56,440 bases of DNA, taken from NCBI RefSeq assembly GCF_001705665.1, contig NZ_MDHA01000079.1:1-56440 (forward strand). The letters are read 5' to 3'. Made by a program: the position numbers and the translations under genes. The notes under the pieces were generated by a model. The model searched no databases and was not told the origin of the DNA. It worked only from the letters and a program-made list of their open reading frames with translations. Position 1 is the stretch's first letter. Every line of letters starts with the position of its first letter. Of the stretch, positions 53,601-56,440 are shown piece after piece. Source of the DNA: Thioclava sp. SK-1 (GTDB taxonomy: Bacteria > Pseudomonadota > Alphaproteobacteria > Rhodobacterales > Rhodobacteraceae).

Positions 53601-54557
53601 TTAGCTTAGCACACGGATCGGCTGGCCCGCGAGGTAGGCGCGCACCGCCTCCAAGGTCTGGTTGTAAAACAGGTGCCATGTCCCCTGGCTGACATACCCC
53701 AGATGCGGCGTCATCAAAAGTCGGGCACCAAATTTTGCCTGCGCCGCGCGCCAGGGATCATCCGCAGGCAGCGGCTCCACCTCAAAGACATCAATCGCGG
53801 CTTGGGCCTTAGGATTGTTCGCCAGCCAATCGCACAGCGCATCCCGCTCCAACAGGCCTGCGCGCGATGTATTCACAACCAGCGCATCCTTGGGCAATGC
53901 CGACAAAACATGCGCGTCAATCAAGCCAGCACTGCGCGGCGACAACACCATATGCAATGACAGCACATCCGCGCCCGCCGCCAGATCCCGCAACGAAGGG
54001 GCACGTTGCACGCCAATCTCTTGCGCGCGTTCTTGCGTCAAATTCGGTGACCACGCGCTAACCTGCGATCCAAATGCCTGACACAGGGTCGCGACTTGCC
54101 CACCGACATTTCCAAGCCCGACCAGCCCAATCCGCAACCCTGCCATGTCCCGCCCAATACCCGTCTGGAACCCGCCAGCCGCCAGCCCCTGCGCCGACGC
54201 GATCAACCCACGCCCCTGCGCCAATATCATCGCCAGGGTCAGCTCGGATGTGGTGGTTTTGCGCGATTGCGTGCCACAGACAGTCACACCGCAGGCCCGT
54301 GCCGCGTCCAGATCAATCGACAGGTTGCGCGGCCCGGAGGTCACGATCAACTGCAAACGCGGCAAGGCCCGGATCAGCGCGGCGGTCATCGGCATCCGCT
54401 CTCGCATGACGCAGATGGCCTCAAACTCTTGCAACATCGCGGCCTGTTGCGCGGTGGGAATGGGGTCGTTGAACACCACGACCTCGGCGGCCAGACTGTC
54501 CCAATCGGCCAGATCCGCCGCCACTCCTGCCCAATCATCCAAGACCGCAATGCGCAT
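53601..54557 (-). CDS. D-2-hydroxyacid dehydrogenase (PGDH-like)
   Basis: 318 residues. The Rossmann motif is GLVGLGNVGGQVATL (about 143-157). Catalytic Arg lies in VNTSRAGLL, Glu in DVFEVEPLP and His in MTPHLGYVSQ. TSGPRNLSIDLDAARACGVTVCGT and MAGLRIG are typical of NAD-dependent 2-hydroxyacid dehydrogenases acting on larger substrates. It starts 3 bp after the BKACE gene stop and is last in that operon. Its stop lies 1 bp from the convergent kinase stop. Substrate unknown; a 2-oxo or 2-hydroxy acid intermediate of the adjacent pathway is inferred. Confidence 0.9.
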   Translation of the reverse strand: MRIAVLDDWAGVAADLADWDSLAAEVVVFNDPIPTAQQAAMLQEFEAICVMRERMPMTAALIRALPRLQLIVTSGPRNLSIDLDAARACGVTVCGTQSRKTTTSELTLAMILAQGRGLIASAQGLAAGGFQTGIGRDMAGLRIGLVGLGNVGGQVATLCQAFGSQVSAWSPNLTQERAQEIGVQRAPSLRDLAAGADVLSLHMVLSPRSAGLIDAHVLSALPKDALVVNTSRAGLLERDALCDWLANNPKAQAAIDVFEVEPLPADDPWRAAQAKFGARLLMTPHLGYVSQGTWHLFYNQTLEAVRAYLAGQPIRVLS

Positions 54558-54560
54558 CGG

Positions 54561-55382
54561 TTACAGCCCCAAAAGGGCGCGCGCCTGCGCCGGGGTAGCC
54601 ACGGGGCGTTCATATTTCTCGCATAGATCGGTCGCCCGTTTGACCAGCGCCGCATTTGACGGGGCCAGGTGGTCGCGATCCAGCCGGATATTGTCTTCCA
54701 GGCCAGTGCGCGCATGCCCACCGCTGGAAATCGACCATTCATTGATCGTCAGCTGATGCGGACCAATCCCGGCCGCACACCATTCCGCATCGGGCACCAA
54801 CCGCTTGACCGTTTGAATATAGAAGTCGAATACCTCGCGGTCGACGGGCATCGCATTTTTCACCCCCATAACAAACTGCACATACAGCTTGCCGGGAATG
54901 CGGCCATCGCGATTCATCTCCGCCGCTTTAAAAATATGCGACAGATCAAAGGCTTCGATTTCGGGCTTCACGCCATAGGTTTTCATTTCCGACGCCAGCC
55001 AATCCACCAGCTGCGGCGGGTTTTCATAAACCCGCGTCGGGAAATTATTCGATCCCACCGACAAAGACGCCATATCGGGCTTTAGGCTTAACATGCCGCC
55101 ACGCGTTTCGCCTGCGCCCGAACGCCCCCCGGTTGAGGCCTGAAAAATCATATCCGGGCAATGTTTGCGCACTCCCTCAATTAGCTGCGCAAACAGCTCG
55201 GGGTCGGAACTGGGTGTCTCATCCGGGTTGCGCACATGCGCGTGGCAAATGACCGCGCCCGCTTCATAGGCCTCATGCGTGCTTTCAATTTGCTGCGCAA
55301 CCGTGACCGGCACGGCCGGATTGTCGCTTGTCTTCGGCAGCGATCCGGTGATCGCAACGCAAATCATGCAAGGTTTGGTCAT
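54561..55382 (-). CDS. BKACE-family beta-keto acid cleavage enzyme
   Basis: 273 residues of the BKACE (DUF849, 3-keto-5-aminohexanoate cleavage) family. VAITGSLPKTSDNPAVPVT and the zinc-binding CHAHVRNPDETPSSD near residue 46, FQASTGGRSGAGETRGG, and SGGHARTGLEDNIRLDR near 215 are diagnostic. Members condense a beta-keto acid with acetyl-CoA, giving acetoacetate and a new CoA thioester; the keto acid varies widely. The neighbouring iolB, isomerase and dehydrogenase suggest a polyol or sugar-acid derived keto acid, which is inference. Gap of 97 bp to the isomerase gene. Confidence 0.92.
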   Translation of the reverse strand: MTKPCMICVAITGSLPKTSDNPAVPVTVAQQIESTHEAYEAGAVICHAHVRNPDETPSSDPELFAQLIEGVRKHCPDMIFQASTGGRSGAGETRGGMLSLKPDMASLSVGSNNFPTRVYENPPQLVDWLASEMKTYGVKPEIEAFDLSHIFKAAEMNRDGRIPGKLYVQFVMGVKNAMPVDREVFDFYIQTVKRLVPDAEWCAAGIGPHQLTINEWSISSGGHARTGLEDNIRLDRDHLAPSNAALVKRATDLCEKYERPVATPAQARALLGL

Positions 55383-55479
55383 TCTTGGGCTTCCCTAAAC
55401 AGACAGGCGCATTCAGCGCCCATCCAGTTGTTGCATGCCACGCGGAAATCTCCAAGCACTTCACCGCAAAACCAGCAGG

Positions 55480-56265
55480 TTACAGCGTGAAGGCGGCAAC
55501 AAACGCATCCAGCGCCAGATCGGCATCGCCCTTGGCAAAGGCCTCCATTGCAACGGGGCCATCATATCCCATATCGCGCAGCGCCCGCGCCACAGCGGGG
55601 TAATTGATTTCACCCGTGCCCGGCTCGCACCGGCCCGGCACATCCGCCACCTGAATTTCACCGATCCACGGCTGACAGGCCTGACACAGTTCAATCAGGT
55701 TCCCCTCACCGATTTGCGCGTGATACAGGTCAAGGTTCAGCCGCACACGCGGATGGTCCACCGCACGCACTAAGGCCAGCGTCTCTTCTGCACGTGCGAA
55801 GGGCACTCCAGGATGATCCACCGGCAGATTCAGGTTTTCCAATGTAAAGACGACCTCTTCTTGATCCGCTAGATCCGCGATCCGGCACAGCGTATCGCGC
55901 GCTTTCAGCCACATCGCCCCGGTCGTCACCTCGCTCGGCAGCACCGGCAACCCGCCGTCACCCAACCCCGTGCCATGCAAATTCAGCCGCGCCACGCCCA
56001 ACTGTTTTCCAACCTGCGCCGTCTCCCGCGCAGAGGCAAGCAGCAGATCCGCCCCGTCATCATCCGCCAAACGGCCCTGTAGATAGCCGTTCATAATCGA
56101 AAATTCAGCGCCACTGGCCTGCAACTTCTGCAGATCATGCGCGGGCCAATCCCACAGCCCAACCTGCAAGCCACGTTCCGCCAAACGCGCACAACGCCAT
56201 TCAATCGGCTTATCGGGCCATAACATCTCAGCACAGGCGGCAAGGGTAAATCTATGTGTCATCAT
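55480..56265 (-). CDS. Hydroxypyruvate isomerase-like TIM-barrel protein
   Basis: 261 residues of the xylose-isomerase-like TIM-barrel superfamily, Hyi subgroup: MTHRFTLAACAEMLWPDKPIEWRC at the N-terminus, FTLENLNLPVDHPG (metal Glu), VRLNLDLYHAQIGEGNL (Asp, His) and IGEIQVADVPGRCEPGTGEINY with a final VAMEAFA Glu. These give the four metal ligands of the family. Hydroxypyruvate to tartronate semialdehyde is the founding activity, but the family is broad (IolE and IolI are relatives). Two ATGs in tandem (56265, 56262) follow CGGAG. It starts 19 bp after the iolB stop, so inositol-related use is plausible. Confidence 0.85.
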   Translation of the reverse strand: MMTHRFTLAACAEMLWPDKPIEWRCARLAERGLQVGLWDWPAHDLQKLQASGAEFSIMNGYLQGRLADDDGADLLLASARETAQVGKQLGVARLNLHGTGLGDGGLPVLPSEVTTGAMWLKARDTLCRIADLADQEEVVFTLENLNLPVDHPGVPFARAEETLALVRAVDHPRVRLNLDLYHAQIGEGNLIELCQACQPWIGEIQVADVPGRCEPGTGEINYPAVARALRDMGYDGPVAMEAFAKGDADLALDAFVAAFTL

Positions 56266-56284
56266 TCGGTCTCCGGACCTCTTT

Positions 56285-56440
56285 TCACATGAGGTGTTTG
56301 ACTTCTGGTGCGGGTTGGAATTTCCAGTTTCTGCGTGGTCCTGCCATGACGTTTAGGTAATACATCTCAAAGCCATGTGGTGCACCGCAGGGGTGGTGTC
56401 CGCGCGGGACGCAGACGACATCGCCATCGGCGACGGCCAT
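56285..56440 (-). CDS. iolB: 5-deoxy-glucuronate isomerase, 3' end only
   Basis: The last 51 codons of a gene that continues beyond the window edge. The peptide contains DVVCVPRGHHPCGAPHGFEM, then YYLNVMAGPRRNWKFQPAP, which is the conserved IolB C-terminus including the metal-binding His and the LNVMAGP motif. IolB isomerises 5-deoxy-glucuronate to 5-dehydro-2-deoxygluconate in myo-inositol catabolism. It lies directly upstream of the isomerase-like gene on the same strand. Confidence 0.9.
   Translation of the reverse strand: MAVADGDVVCVPRGHHPCGAPHGFEMYYLNVMAGPRRNWKFQPAPEVKHLM

Overview
The window looks like a chromosome segment of a Rhodobacteraceae (Roseobacter-group) alphaproteobacterium. 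This rests on GC-rich coding, TTAACC-type CtrA-like sites, a ScfR/PccR-type acyl regulator with TTTGCAAA boxes, BetI-controlled choline genes beside a ChoWV transporter, and protein families typical of that group. No rRNA, tRNA, CRISPR array, insertion sequence, phage gene or replication origin was seen. The assignment is by family resemblance only.

Layout. 1-4.2 kb: a 5'-truncated acidic protein with 19 perfect copies of a 9-bp repeat, a short-chain acyl-CoA regulator and a thermonuclease. 4.2-10.2 kb: choline/glycine betaine block (betIBA on minus, choWV on plus; no choX in the window). 10.2-30.7 kb: a large nitrogen-compound catabolic region. It has two aldehyde dehydrogenases, a tartrate-dehydrogenase-like enzyme, two amine/amino-acid-oxidase-like flavoproteins, an Lrp regulator, a complete peptide/opine-type ABC importer (dppABC plus a fused double ATPase), two HAD hydrolases, a 2-hydroxyacid dehydrogenase, a class III aminotransferase, two related double-GNAT acetyltransferases, an ArgE-like deacetylase and a cupin. 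31-32.8 kb: an ABC exporter half-transporter.

32.8-42.6 kb: a coherent putative purine scavenging unit. A Tat-exported nucleotidase (cpdB) diverges from a LacI regulator, a PotABCD-type importer, a nucleoside hydrolase and an adenine deaminase. Two LacI-type operators lie 42 bp apart in the shared region. 42.6-44.2 kb: rplT-rpmI and two small membrane proteins. 44.5-47.4 kb: a GH5-like glycosidase fused to RTX calcium-binding repeats. 47.4-50.4 kb: a CHAP lipoprotein and a nagA-ROK kinase pair. 50.5-53.6 kb: a cysteine-free sulfite-oxidase-fold periplasmic protein coupled to a tripartite hybrid histidine kinase, behind a 32-bp perfect inverted repeat. 53.6 kb to the end: a minus-strand group running from the 3' end of iolB through a hydroxypyruvate-isomerase-like protein and a BKACE enzyme to a 2-hydroxyacid dehydrogenase.

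The best candidates for undescribed biology are the purine operon with its polyamine-type transporter, the acetyltransferase/deacetylase-bracketed amine catabolic region, and the Cys-less sulfite-oxidase-fold protein paired with a sensor kinase. All functions are inferred from sequence families and gene context.
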